From positions 23,403,545-23,467,544 of the forward strand of contig NC_133108.1 of assembly GCF_022965805.1 (NCBI RefSeq): a stretch of 64,000 nucleotides of DNA. Reading direction: 5' to 3'. Shown here one piece after another: positions 34,080 to 45,730 of the stretch (positions are counted from its first letter, which is position 1; each line of letters opens with the position of its first letter). The notes under the pieces were generated by a model. It worked only from the letters and a program-made list of their open reading frames with translations. It searched no databases and was not told the origin of the DNA. This DNA comes from Primulina eburnea. Its lineage: Eukaryota; Streptophyta; Magnoliopsida; Lamiales; Gesneriaceae. The position numbers and the translations under genes are program-made.

Positions 34080-35028
34080 ATCGTCTGTTACAACCAAATG
34101 TCATCCTTGAAAAGCATCATCATTATCATCACTTAAAAAAAAATGCATAACATAAATTTCTCTTTAAACCATGCATGCAACGTATTTATCATAATTACGT
34201 AAAAATCATAAACATGATGCATAAACATTTTAAATATCCTAAATTTGTGCTCAGGATACTGGCAGGACCAAAATCTTACCCCGGGTGCAAAAGGACCATT
34301 TTGCCTCTAGAACCCAAAAATTTCTGTTTTTCCCTTAAACGTAAAATTCCACGTTTTTGTCATTTTTTTAATTCCAATGACTATAACAGGTCCCAAATAA
34401 TTATTTAAGCCTATAAATTGTTTTTCATATTTTTATTTAGCGTAAATCTATGACTTTTAATTTAATCTTTAAATATAACCTATTAATGCGTTTTAATTTT
34501 GAATTAAACAAAACCTTAGCATAAAATTCCAAATTTAAAAACTTAGACTTCTAATAATTATTTGAGCTTAAATATAATTTCCCATTATTTTATTAAGCTT
34601 AAATCTAGACGTTTCTATTAACCCTTTAATTGACATTTCGTGAGACGATTAAATCCCCGATAAATCCAAAACTCATTATTTTGATCTAAAGCTTGCTAAA
34701 CTCCTAAAAATGTCCCAAAACATATTTAAAAGCATCCCTAGATGTAAACCCGTGTTCATTTTATAACTTAACTGAATTGTTTTAAAACTTGGACCAGGGT
34801 CCCTGTTTTAACCCGTATCGATTCGAAACTTAACCTATTTTTTCCAAACTTTTTGTCATATCTTAAAAACACTATAATGGTCCAACAATCTTAATTTCAG
34901 ACCCTTATATCCACGGCTGATGGTCCATCATTTGAATGAATCTCTCGGTCCTACCCACTTAAATCACCCTAGTGCACTAACCTCCAAGGTCACGTTCTAG
35001 CTCACCACCAACGGTTCAAGCCTCGACT
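34080..35028 (-). repeat. H: old minus-strand LTR-like sequence, piece 2
   Basis: It continues piece 1 across the E insertion. On the minus strand it holds a GGTCCTTTTGCACCCGGGG segment of a kind common in plant gypsy LTRs. No coding frame is credible. CGACT (35024-35028) is the left target duplication of C2. Confidence 0.45.
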
Positions 35029-35148
35029 TGTAAGGCCCGAGATTTAAGTTTGATACTTTTGAATTGAATTATATATTATGAATAAGAAATGCAAGAACAG
35101 ACTGGAAGAAACGATGTTGCAAAAATTGAATATTTTGAAAAATGAAGG

Positions 35149-35365
35149 ACCGCACCCGCGGTGGAGTGGCAGTAAGTTGGACATTTTTACAGTAGCAAGA
35201 CCGCACCCGCGGTGCTAGAAGGACCGCACCCGCGGTGCAGCTACAGTGGGGTGACCGCACCCGCAGTAAGATCAGGACCGCACCCGCGGTCGTCAATTTT
35301 AGAAAAATAAAATCGGTGCCGAGAGCAGACCGCACCCGCGGTCTAGAAAGGAGCGCACCCGCGGT
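35149..35365 (+). repeat. GC-rich inverted-repeat array in C2 5' LTR
   Basis: About seven ACCGCACCCGCGGT-type units, including ACCGCACCCGCAGT and AGCGCACCCGCGGT. The 3' LTR array (41219-41358) has only four, with the middle of the array missing or gained. Confidence 0.92.
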
Positions 35366-36782
35366 GCGACGTGCAGTGCAAAGAATTGTTCCACGTTTTA
35401 TGTTATTGCATAGATATATATATGTGGAGCTCGGTCATTCTTCAGGGAGAGAGAGAGGAAATCGAGGGTTGGGAGAATACTTTGAACTCTTGAGCTTAGA
35501 AATCAAATTTGAAGACATCCGTGTATCAGAATTCGAATCCGAACGCAGTATTGTGTTCTTCTCGCTACGAGCTATCCAAGGACGTAAGTTTCATTACGTT
35601 TTGAGATGATTTGGAAATATGTTAATGTCAGAATTGAATATGAATCAGATATGATGTTTCTGCTACTGTAGATATTGTATAATTGAAGTCAGATTTCAGA
35701 ATAGACTGGTTATGCAATTATTATGATTTTCGAAAGATATTGACTATGATTTTGATATCAGAATTGTGTATCACTGATTTTGAATATACCAATATTGAAA
35801 TTATGAGTTCTGGTATTATATCTGTGATGTTGAGATTGATGGGATATCAAGATTGTATTGTTATACTGTCGAAACATCAGGAGATTGATATTAATCAGAT
35901 TCAGTATTGATTTAGACTGTACTGTGATATCGATGACATGAATTAGATTGTATATTCTTCAGACATTGGTCAGATTATGTACTGAATTGAGTATTGATCA
36001 GAACATGTTGTGTATTGAGTTATTCACTAATACAGCGTATTCGATATTGTCATTTCAGATTTTATATGGACAGATTTGAATACAGGTCATCGTATTCGTC
36101 AGACAGGGACGACAAAGGTATAATTCATGTGATATTCGGGAAGATACAACTCAAATGAGATCCCATTTGAGTTTCCCAATAAAATCACATACTAGAATTA
36201 TTGTTGTTTATCTTATGATATGATTTTGATGTGTTTATAGATGTTATATTCATATCCTTTGAAATGTGTATGCTTTGTGTATAGATTAATATTCATTACA
36301 TATAAGATAGGAATGTCTTGATAGAACAGTCAAACTTCTAGACGTTCGGTGATATCGTAGCTTAGGGGAAGATCCACTCTCCTATTGTAGATGTCGATAC
36401 AGATCAGACCGAAGTCTAGAAATAAGACATACAGTCACCCCGAGTGGTAGGGTAGGTGACAGATCGTGACGTCTTATTCACACCGAGATCCCTAGAGTTA
36501 TAGTTGAGTCGAGTCTAGACATGATTTGACTAGAACTGCATGCGTTTATGGATGTGGTTTCATAGACTATGAAACCCATTTTTATTGCTTTCAGTCACGA
36601 TATCATGTTTTTATGATTTGATTTGAGTTGCATGTTTATCTGATTCGAGTTGCATGCTTATTTTGATTTAATTTCATAGATTATGAAATCTACTGTTTTT
36701 TAATTTTATTCATGATAGAATATTTCATGATTCACTTTGTGTATATGCATGTTTACCATGTTTTATACTGGGATTTATCTCA

Positions 36783-36831
36783 CCGGAATTATCCGGCTGT
36801 TGTCTTGTTTTGTATGTGTCCATGACAACAG
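36783..36831 (+). other. Two-hairpin block in C2 5' LTR
   Basis: CCGGA-ATTA-TCCGG (36783-36796) is followed by CTGTTGTC (36797-36804) with GACAACAG (36824-36831). The 3' LTR copy is 42777-42825, where hairpin one has a TCCTG arm. Confidence 0.66.
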
Positions 36832-37145
36832 GTGGGACAAGATCGGGGTCAAGAAAATGATGAGAGAAGACGAGTTTAGCGTGGTGATTCCGGACTTATT
36901 GTGGACTTGGTTTAATACTTGAAATTTAGTAGTTAAACCCTAGATTAGTTTGAGTGAATAATGTACATTATTGTACTTTTATACTGAAATATGTTTTGAT
37001 ACTAAGATGTATGTTATTTAGATTCCATTACCTTCCGCACTTGTATGTTAAAAAGAAAAATTTTTAGACCCTGTTTAATCTTAATTAATAATTAAATCCC
37101 AAAGATGAATAAGAAGATGATTAGCGTCCGGGTCAGCACAAGAGG

Positions 37146-37157
37146 TGGTATCAGAGC
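37146..37157 (+). promoter_or_regulatory. C2 primer binding site
   Basis: TGGTATCAGAGC starts six bases after the LTR end and matches the initiator Met tRNA exactly. The leader runs from 37158 to about 37440 with no other feature seen. Confidence 0.92.
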
Positions 37158-37440
37158 GATAGATCCTTTAGATTGAGATAGAAGAGAATTAGCGGGGTAG
37201 ATTGAATTTTCTTTCCTTGCATGTGATTGCTAGCATGAGAATTATTTTAATGTTGACTTACGTTGTGAGTGCTAGCATGATTTATTGCTTTCTCTATTAC
37301 ATGTTGTTTGTTATCTGAGTTGACAACAGCATGTAATTACCAAGACTGAATCAGAACCGAGTCTGAATCAGAGGTATATGATCAGAGGAGGACTGAGATA
37401 GATTATATAGATTGTGTATTAATTTGTTTGATATTCAGAT

Positions 37441-38340
37441 ATACCGCCTCAGAGAATTCCAGAGAGGGATAGTACTTCGTCTGAACAGATAGATGCATCA
37501 GAAACTCAGATAGAAGTAAAGTTGGCAGAATTTCAGTTATTTCAGCCGCCGATTCTGAGTGGTATCCAGACATCTGAAGATTGTCAGAACTGGTTTGATG
37601 ATATAGAAATATTATTTGATTTACTTGAGTGTACAAATGAACAGAGAGTTAAATTGGTATTCAACCAGTTACGAGAGGCTGCCAGAAGTTGGTGGATTAT
37701 AATCAAAGGAGTATTAGCACAACGTGGTACAGTGATCACGTGGGAAGTTTTCAAAATTGAATTTTATCAAATATTTTTCTCCGTTTCCTACCCGGAGGAC
37801 AAAAGAGCAGAATTTGAGAATTTGAGACAAGGCCCATTGAATATTGACGAATATGCTGCTAAATTCTCTACTTTACTACGTTTTGCTCCTCATTTAGCTG
37901 GAAATGATGAAGCTGTAGTGAATCAGTTCATCAGAGGGTTGAATTCGGAGGTAGTTGCATTGATGAATATGCAGCGACCTTACCATTTTGCTGATATCTT
38001 GAGTAGAGCGAAGAGAGCTGAGGCGAGTCTGATTAGACAGCTAGGGAGGTTGTGTGTGAAGCTACCCCAGACACAGCAATCCCATCTCCGATTTGATCGC
38101 TGCAGTACGAGTGGGAAGCAAGATTTGCTGAAAGCTCGAAAGAAACCTTTCAAGAAGCTGGGGAGTGGTTCCTCTAGCTCAAGTGGTTCCAGTCCAAGTC
38201 ATACTGTAGTCTATTGCAGGACTTGCGGAGGGAGACATTCCTCAGAGCAATGCCAAGGATTGCTTGGTAGATGAAATATTTGTAGACAGCCTGGACATTT
38301 TGATAAAGTGTGTCCCCAAAGGGGTCCCCAAAGATTTTAA
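37441..38340 (+). pseudogene. gag: C2 gag without a start codon
   Basis: The reading frame is open from the position equivalent to MPPRR, but the start reads ATA (IPPQR), and two more Met codons of the A frame are also ATA (EQIDA, TQIE). The next in-frame ATG lies about 170 codons in. The Gag domain (CQNWFDDIEILFDLLECTNEQRVKLV region) and first knuckle are well kept. A TGA at 38272-38274 replaces the first Cys codon of the canonical knuckle (TGC in C1). Translation is doubtful. Confidence 0.85.
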
Positions 38341-41060
38341 GGGGCTGGACCATCTGGTGGTAGTGATTGAGGAACAGACCTAGGGCACACTTGATGATAT
38401 AGTGGCAGGTACTGTTCTTTTATGATTATATTGCATATGTATTGATATATACTAATGCACTTTCTACGATTATCTTTGACTGAGTTGCATTGATATATGT
38501 TGTACCTGTTGGGTCTGTATTTACTGTAGTATTGATGTCTTTACCTTTTGGGAAAGAAAGATTGATCTCAGAGATTTCTGTGACATATTGTATACTACAG
38601 TAAGATGAGACTGAGATTGAGTTAGATTTTGACGTACTTGTGTTTTCTGATTTGACCGCATTATTGATGTTAATATGTTGAACAAGTACAGAACTATTAT
38701 AGATTCCTTTCAGGAGAGTACAAGATTCAGACCAGATATGGTTGATGACTAGCGATTTCTCAATAAGTATTCTAGATTTAGAATTCCTGAGATATTTAGA
38801 TTGTCTATGACTCGATTTTTACAGAAAGGAACAGATGGTATCCTTATGTATTCAGTGGATGTACTGAAATCGAGCCTAGCATTGGCAGATTTGCCAATGA
38901 TGTGCGAATTGGCTGATGTTGTCAGATAAGATTTTAGATTTGTTTTATATCAGAAAGATAAATTTCAGAATTGAATCCAGGTCAGATACTGGTTGTTGTT
39001 TAGAATTCAGCACAGAATAACATTGAATGTACCGAATGATACAGAATGAATTGAAAAATCAGTAGAAGAGTACCGACCAGGAGTTACATCCGATTTAGTG
39101 TTGCTCTTTGGCATGTTTCAGTATATTCAGAGATGTTCTGATGATTTTATGGTCATTGTATCTATGAGATTTTGATATAATTGCAGCACTTGATTGGTTG
39201 AATCGAATATCTGAAGATTGGATTGAATATTCTGAGAACTATGATGATTGTATACAGAAATTATTCAGATAAGAATCCTGCTTGAAACAGATTGTATTCA
39301 GAGTATGCGATATCTGAAGTTGTATACAGATTGATTTTGATATAGTTGAGATTGTGATCAGTGACTGATAAGATACCAATATTAGAAAGATCAGAAAATT
39401 CAGAAATATCAGAAATGTATTTTGTCTGATTTGGCAGATTATTTTATTCGACTGTTGCTTTATATCTGCTGAGTATTGTTATTGTTCTAAATCAGTATTT
39501 GAGACATCTTATACTGTTTTGGGGAGCATATTTTATTTGCAGATGAGATATAATAGTTGATTAGAATGACATGAAGATATTTACCAGAAATAATTGTGTT
39601 ATGAGTTCACTGAACTCACTAGATCTGTATAGGATATTGATATTTTGTTTCTGATTTGATATTATTGTTGTTTTGAATCCGTATATGCTACAGATTATTG
39701 TGAACCGGTGAGAGTATATACAGTTCAATCCGAATCAGAGTTGAATTTGAGAATTTCAGTGATTCAGAGACGTAATCAGAATGTTTAGAACTTAATTTCA
39801 ATAATCAGAGCCGAGTAACAGATATGTGATTTTGTGTTGGGTATGAGATTGATTATCTTGTGATGTCAGAATGTTGCAGAATTGTATAACAGAATTTGAT
39901 ATTAATAGTCAGAACAGAATACCAGGTAGGTATATTTTCTTTAATTTATGTTATTAACTGATTAGTTTATACCGAATAGTTCAAGTCTGAAATCACAGAT
40001 AGGGTCAGAAATGCACTGTAGTGGATTCAGTTTTCAGTTTGATGATTGAGAATGTATTATATTTGAGCAGATAATATTGATATAGACAGATTAAATCGGT
40101 TATGGCAGAATTTATGCTGAAATGTTGGCAGAATTTGTACGGAAATGTCTGAATAGCCAATAAATAAAGACCGAAAGATAAAGATCAGAAGATTTATTAC
40201 AGAATTTGTATATTTTTAACTAGAAATGGAAAGTATATTTCGATGAATTTCGTAATGAGATCATTATAATACTTTCCAGATTGTGATATAATATGATTGT
40301 GATTGACAGATTGTTCAATCTATATTTGTTAGTTTGTACCAGATAACGTACAAACCTGACCAAATGACACAGATCGATGTCAGAGAAGTGGTCAGAGTAA
40401 TCAGAATGCCATAGTAGAATATATTAGATTGTGATTTTTGATTGATTTTGTACTTGTGACAGAGTATATCCTGAGCTCTCTCTTAGATTGTTTTATAGAT
40501 TGACAGACAGTCAGAATGTATTATCCAGATATTAGAAGATTTTGGTAGAGTTATAGAGTGCTAGATGTTAGCACTAATTGATATGATTTATTATCACTGC
40601 ATGACAATAGCTATCAGCTTATCAGATGGGTAATGAGATAGTTATAGACAAGACAGTATAAGGTGAATACTACAGATTTTTTTTGAAGAAAATTCGAAGG
40701 AAGATGAAGATAGTTCAGAATGAACAGATTTAAGAAACCAACGTCAGATGACGACGATTGGTATTTGAAGCTGAAGATGGTATATGTCCTTGATTGGGAT
40801 AAATAGATTGGATAACAACTACTGGTATTGTTTGGTTATGAACTGTGATTGGTCTATACGGATGTTGTATAACCAACATGGCAAGATTGATTCTGTCAGA
40901 GTTAGTTTAAGAAGTATTATGATAGTATACTTCATGAAGTCTTATTCCAGATATGAAATCAGAGGTTGATACAAAAAAAGATTTCATAATGGATTTATTG
41001 GGATGAGGGTATTATTTAAACTCTGTTATACATATCTTCTGATATATCTGAATTGTTTGT
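38341..41060 (+). pseudogene. C2 decayed pol
   Basis: Collinear with 19006-21654 of C1 and carrying the same stops and frameshifts (for example GTCAGATAAG at 38921). Remnants of the protease-RT linker (SVDVLKSSLALADL, about 38855-38895) and integrase are visible. The short frame at 40784-40969 shows no protein similarity. Confidence 0.8.
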
Positions 41061-41098
41061 GAGTTCGAGGACGAACTCAGATCTAAGAGGGGGAGAAA
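41061..41098 (+). promoter_or_regulatory. C2 pre-LTR hairpin and polypurine tract
   Basis: GAGTTCG-AGGA-CGAACTC (41061-41078) and AAGAGGGGGAGAAA (41085-41098), identical to A. Confidence 0.88.
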
Positions 41099-43133
41099 TG
41101 TAAGTCCCGAGATTTAAGTTTGATACTTTTGAATTGAATTATATAGTATGAATAAGAAATGCAAGAACAGACTGGAAGAAACGATGTTGCAAAAATTGAA
41201 TATTTTGAAAAATGAAGGACCGCACCCGCGGTGAGGAAGAGACCGCACCCGCGGTGGAGTGGCAATAAGTTGTACATTTTTACAGTAGCAAGACCGCACC
41301 CGCGGTCGTCAATTTTAGAAAAATAAAATCGGTGCCGAGAGCAGACCGCACCTGCGGTGCGATGTGCAGTGCAAAGAATTGCGCCACGTTTTATGTTATT
41401 GCATGGATATATATATATGTGGAGCTCGGTCATTCTTCAGGGAGAGAGAGAGGAAATCGAGGGTTGGGAGAATACTTTGAACTCTTGAGCTTAGAAATCA
41501 AATTTGAAGACATCCGTGTATCAGAATTCGAATCCGAACGCAGTATTGTGTTCTTCTCGCTACGAGCTATCCAAGGACGTAAGTTTCATTACGTTTTGAG
41601 ATGATTTGGAAATATGTTAATGTCAGAATTGAATATGAATCAGATATGATGTTTCTGCTACTGTAGATATTGTATAATTGAAGTCAGATTTCAGAATAGA
41701 CTGGTTATGAAATTATTATGATTTTCGAAAGATATTGACTATGATTTTGATATCAGAATTGTGTATCACTGATTTTGAATATACCAATATTGAAATTATG
41801 AGTTCTGGTATTATATCTGTGATGTTGAGATTGATGGGATATCAAGATTGTATTGTTATACTGTCGAAACATCAGGAGATTGATATTGATCAGATTCATT
41901 ATTGATTTAGACTGTACTGTGATATCGATGACATGAATTAGATTGTATATTCTTCAGACATTGGTCAGATTATGTACTGAATTGAGTATTGATCAGAACA
42001 TGTTGTGTATTGAGTTATTCACTAATACAGCGTATTCGATATTGTCATTTCAGATTTTATATGGACAGATTTGAATACAGGTCATCGTATTCGTCAGACA
42101 GGGACGACAAAGGTATAATTCATGTGATATTCGGGAAGATACAACTCAATTGAGATCCCATTTGAGTTTCCCAATAAAATCACATACTAGAATTATTGTT
42201 GTTTATCTTATGATATGATTTTGATGTGTTTATAGATGTTATATTCATATCCTTTGAAATGTGTATGCTTTGTGTATAGAATAATATTAATTGCATATAA
42301 GATAGCAAAGTCTTGACAGAACAGTCAGACTTCTAGACGTTCGGTGATATCGCAGCTTAGGGGAAGATCCACTCTCCTATTGTAGATGTCGATACAGATC
42401 AGTCCGAAGTCTAGGAATAAGACGTACAATCACCCCGAGTGGTAGGGTAGGTGACAGATCGCGACGTCTTATTCACACCGGGATCCCTAGAGTTATAGTT
42501 GAGTCGAGTCTAGACATGATTTGACTAGAACTGCATGCGTTTATGGATGTGGTTTCATAGACTATGAAACCCATTTTTATTGCTTTCAGTCACGATAGCA
42601 TGTTTTTATGATTTGATTTGAGTTGCATGTTTATCTGATTCGAGTTACATGCTTATTTTGATTTAATTTCATAGATTATGAAATCTATTGCTTTTAATTT
42701 TATTCATGATAAAATGTTTCATGATTCACTTTGTGTATATGCATGTTTACCATGTTTTACACTGGGATTTATCTCACCGGAGTTATCCTGCTGTTGTCTT
42801 GTTTTGTATGTGTGCATGACAACAGGTGGGACAAGATCGAGGTCAAGAAAATGATGAGAGAAGACGAGTTTAGCGTGGTGATTCCGGACTTATTGTGGAC
42901 TTGGTTTAATACTTGAATTTAGTAGTTAAACCCTAGATTAGTTTGAGTGAATAATTTACATTATTGTACTTTTATACTGAAATGTATTTTGACACTAAGA
43001 TGTATGTTATTTAGATTCCATTACCTTCCGCACTTGCATGTTAAAAAGAAAAATTTTTAGACCCTGTTTAATCTTAATTAATAATTAAATCCCAAAGAAG
43101 ATTAAGAAGATGATTAGCGTACGGGTCCCCACA
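41099..43133 (+). repeat. C2 3' LTR (2035 bp)
   Basis: It starts TGTAAGTCCC and ends GGGTCCCCACA. The array is 41219-41358 (four units), the TATA-like run 41407-41418 and the hairpin block 42777-42825. Confidence 0.93.
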
Positions 43134-43138
43134 TGACT

Positions 43139-43739
43139 CCACCTTACCTAGACCACCCTAGGACCTTGCTGGACCCACTAGACTCACGGCCCCAGCTACA
43201 TACAGGCTGCAACCTGCTGAAAGCCTAGAAACAACACAACCCATCATCCGAGTCCTAGCCCCTCGCACTTGCACTCGATCAAACGGCCTTGAGGACGGTT
43301 CCAGCAGCGGTCAAGCCTCTCTAAACCAAGTCTCAGACCCAGCAAGGCCTGGTCCAAGTCTTGGTTCAGCCCTCGCACCGTCGACAAACCAAATCTTTCG
43401 ATCTTGACCTCACACACCCTCACATGCGCTTGACCGAACGAATTTCCCTCGAGCTTGGCAACCAAAATCTCCAGCACCTATACATCATTAAACACAGTCT
43501 GCACAACCCTCTAACATCACTAACTTGACAGCCCCTTGCACAAAAATGGGAAAGACGTGAGTAGTTGATCAAAAGATGCCAGAACATATGTAAAAACCAA
43601 AGATTCTTCATGAATAATGCTGAACCGAGAATTCCACCTACAAATAAACACATAACAGCATATATATAGCATATATGATGCAGAAATAAAAGTACGTGAC
43701 GTGCCTTTGATGATTCCTACGCAAGAACGATGAATAAAT
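43139..43739 (-). repeat. H: old minus-strand LTR-like sequence, piece 3
   Basis: Third piece of H, to the right of C2. It is GC-richer near 43140-43480. On the minus strand there is a TATA-like run (43661-43668). Minus-strand frames at 43244-43653 look accidental. Copia F begins at 43740; TAAAT (43735-43739) is its presumed target duplication, with the partner outside the window. Confidence 0.4.
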
Positions 43740-45713
43740 TGTTAGAGTAGATGCCCTGCAAGCCAACGGTTGGCTAGGGAATTTATTGACTCAAGTGTAA
43801 TAAACAATCTTTATTTTAATATAATTATCTTTTTAATGGTTTCGTTATACTTTATCTGTATACCCATGCAAGCAGCATAGATAAAGTCCTTGATTATGCT
43901 TTAATACAAATGAATCGTAATTCGATGTTGAAACTCATTTGTAAACACTGCATATTCTAAATTCGTTCCTAGTCGATTCAGCCGCCTAAAACATGGATAA
44001 AGGTCGCTTGAGCTCGAGACTAGCATCTGTGATGTTGTGTACTGCATTTCTTGGAAAGGGCATAGAGATGTCCAAACATACAGATGGGTAGTCATATGAT
44101 GATTATACCGAACAACCCTCCCTCGGACTTTCCAAGTGGTTATCATTCATCAAGAGGATAAGTCCGTTGTTATGATTGTACACCATTAATCCTTACGACC
44201 CGGGACAACACTGAGGCTCTATATGCTAGGTCTGTGCTTTGACTTGTTTACCGGCTCCAGGAGAGTCATCAGGTGGCGAGGTTGGGTATAGTTGCGACAC
44301 ATATAGGAGCCAGTGCATTGTAGTCGGGGATTCACCGTTCACCTACGGGTGTGGATATCCCATGTGATCTAATGAAATAATAGTGCATGGAATCTCTGGA
44401 CAGAGTACGAGATGTACGTTGGAGAAGGAGTTCTCCAAATAGTACACGCGATGCCACTATTATAGTTATCACATAGTTATCGAATTAATATGCAACCCTT
44501 GATGAACCAATGGTTGCAGATTCGATCGGAATATATGAGATGAAGGGACCGTACTGTACGTTAATCATAATCGACTGGTTCTTGCAGGCACTATCAGTGA
44601 TACCTAGGGGATCATGGGGCGATGCTACTAGACGCTCTTACCATGATCCGATGGGTGCAATCAGAAATGAGTTCTGACATTCTTGATCAAGGTGTTGATG
44701 AAAAGAATGGGGCTAACTAGGGTAAGCCCGAATAAAGGATTATGTCCTGAATCACAAAGAGTTGTGAACCCACGGCTAGCTGTATCCCTGAACCATTGAG
44801 GGTCACACAAGTACTGGATTGTTTGTTCCCGTTGAGAGAATAAATTCAAGAAGTTGAATTTATATTATATAGTAAATTCAAGGAGTTGAATTTATGATAA
44901 TTAAATTTTGAGAGAATAAATTCAAGTAGTTGAATTTATGAAATTTGAGAATTTAATTTATTAAACTCAAATGTTGGGTTTATTAAATATTAAATTTTTG
45001 AGGTGCTGTAAATTCAAGTAGTTGAATTTATAATTTAAATAATAAATTCAAATGTTGAATTTATAATGTATTTAATTTATTAAGCTCAAAAGTTGAGTTG
45101 ATTAATTAATAAATTAAATATGGTGGATAATATGTTTAATGGGCTTGTAGGGGTACAAGTCCAACATATTAAATAATTAAAGTTTTAATGGACTTTGATT
45201 AAATTAATTAAACTAGTTGGACTAGCCCAATTAATCAAATCAATCCCATTAATGTTAATTATGTAATTATGGTTTAATTGAATTATAAATAACACATGCA
45301 AACAAAAACCCTAGCCACCCACCACCTAGGTTTCGAGAATGGCATCCTCCAAAAGAAAAAAAAATTGGCCACCTCTTTTTAGAAAAACCTTTGAGCCGTC
45401 TCTCAATTTTTCTTCTCCTACGTGAAACATCTTCTATATTTTCTAGTGCAAATTAAAAGAGGAACACACTATCTAGTCGTAGACTTGATAGGAGGATTTC
45501 ATCGAAGAAAGTTCGTAGGGAATCAACAAGAGCTAATCCGTTTATACCGGATTAGTTGGAGTCCAGTAAAATCATTCACCAAAGGTATAATTCTAACGCC
45601 CTATGAATGTTTATGTTAAAATCATACGAGCGCCCAAATTATATTTTGATTGTCAAAATAAACAAAATTTTAAAACTTCCGCTGTGTTTGGGCGTGTAGA
45701 AAACCAGGATTCA
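43740..45713 (+). repeat. F left LTR (1974 bp)
   Basis: It runs from TGTTAGAGTAG to GGATTCA, with AT-rich short repeats near 44840-45120 in which AAATTCAAG/GTTGAATTT units recur several times. It is related to the E LTR in blocks. No gene is present; the frame at 45422-45619 is not supported. Confidence 0.92.
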
Positions 45714-45717
45714 ACAG

Positions 45718-45730
45718 TGGTATCAGAGCC
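45718..45730 (+). promoter_or_regulatory. F primer binding site, left
   Basis: TGGTATCAGAGCC, five bases after the LTR end, is the initiator Met tRNA type. The second copy is at 63163-63175. Confidence 0.92.

Larger units (their letters stand above)
35029..37140 (+). repeat. C2 5' LTR (2112 bp)
   Basis: It starts TGTAAGGCCC and ends CCGGGTCAGCACA. The GC-rich array is 35149-35365, the TATA-like sequence about 35415-35423, the GTAAGT donor-like site 35584 and the hairpin block 36783-36831. The array carries extra units compared with the 3' LTR, which accounts for most of the length difference. Confidence 0.93.
35029..43133 (+). mobile_element. Ty3/gypsy element C2 (non-autonomous, full length)
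   Basis: 8105 bp with LTRs of 2112 and 2035 bp, flanked by CGACT and TGACT (43134-43138); the one mismatch is C-to-T at CG. It has a normal primer site, a gag frame, decayed pol, a hairpin and a polypurine tract. The cis signals are kept while the enzymes are dead, and C1 has the same dead pol. Confidence 0.93.

Noticed and set aside
43244..43653. Minus-strand frames in H piece 3
   Set aside because: Composition is locally GC-rich so frames are long by chance; they lie in LTR-like sequence.
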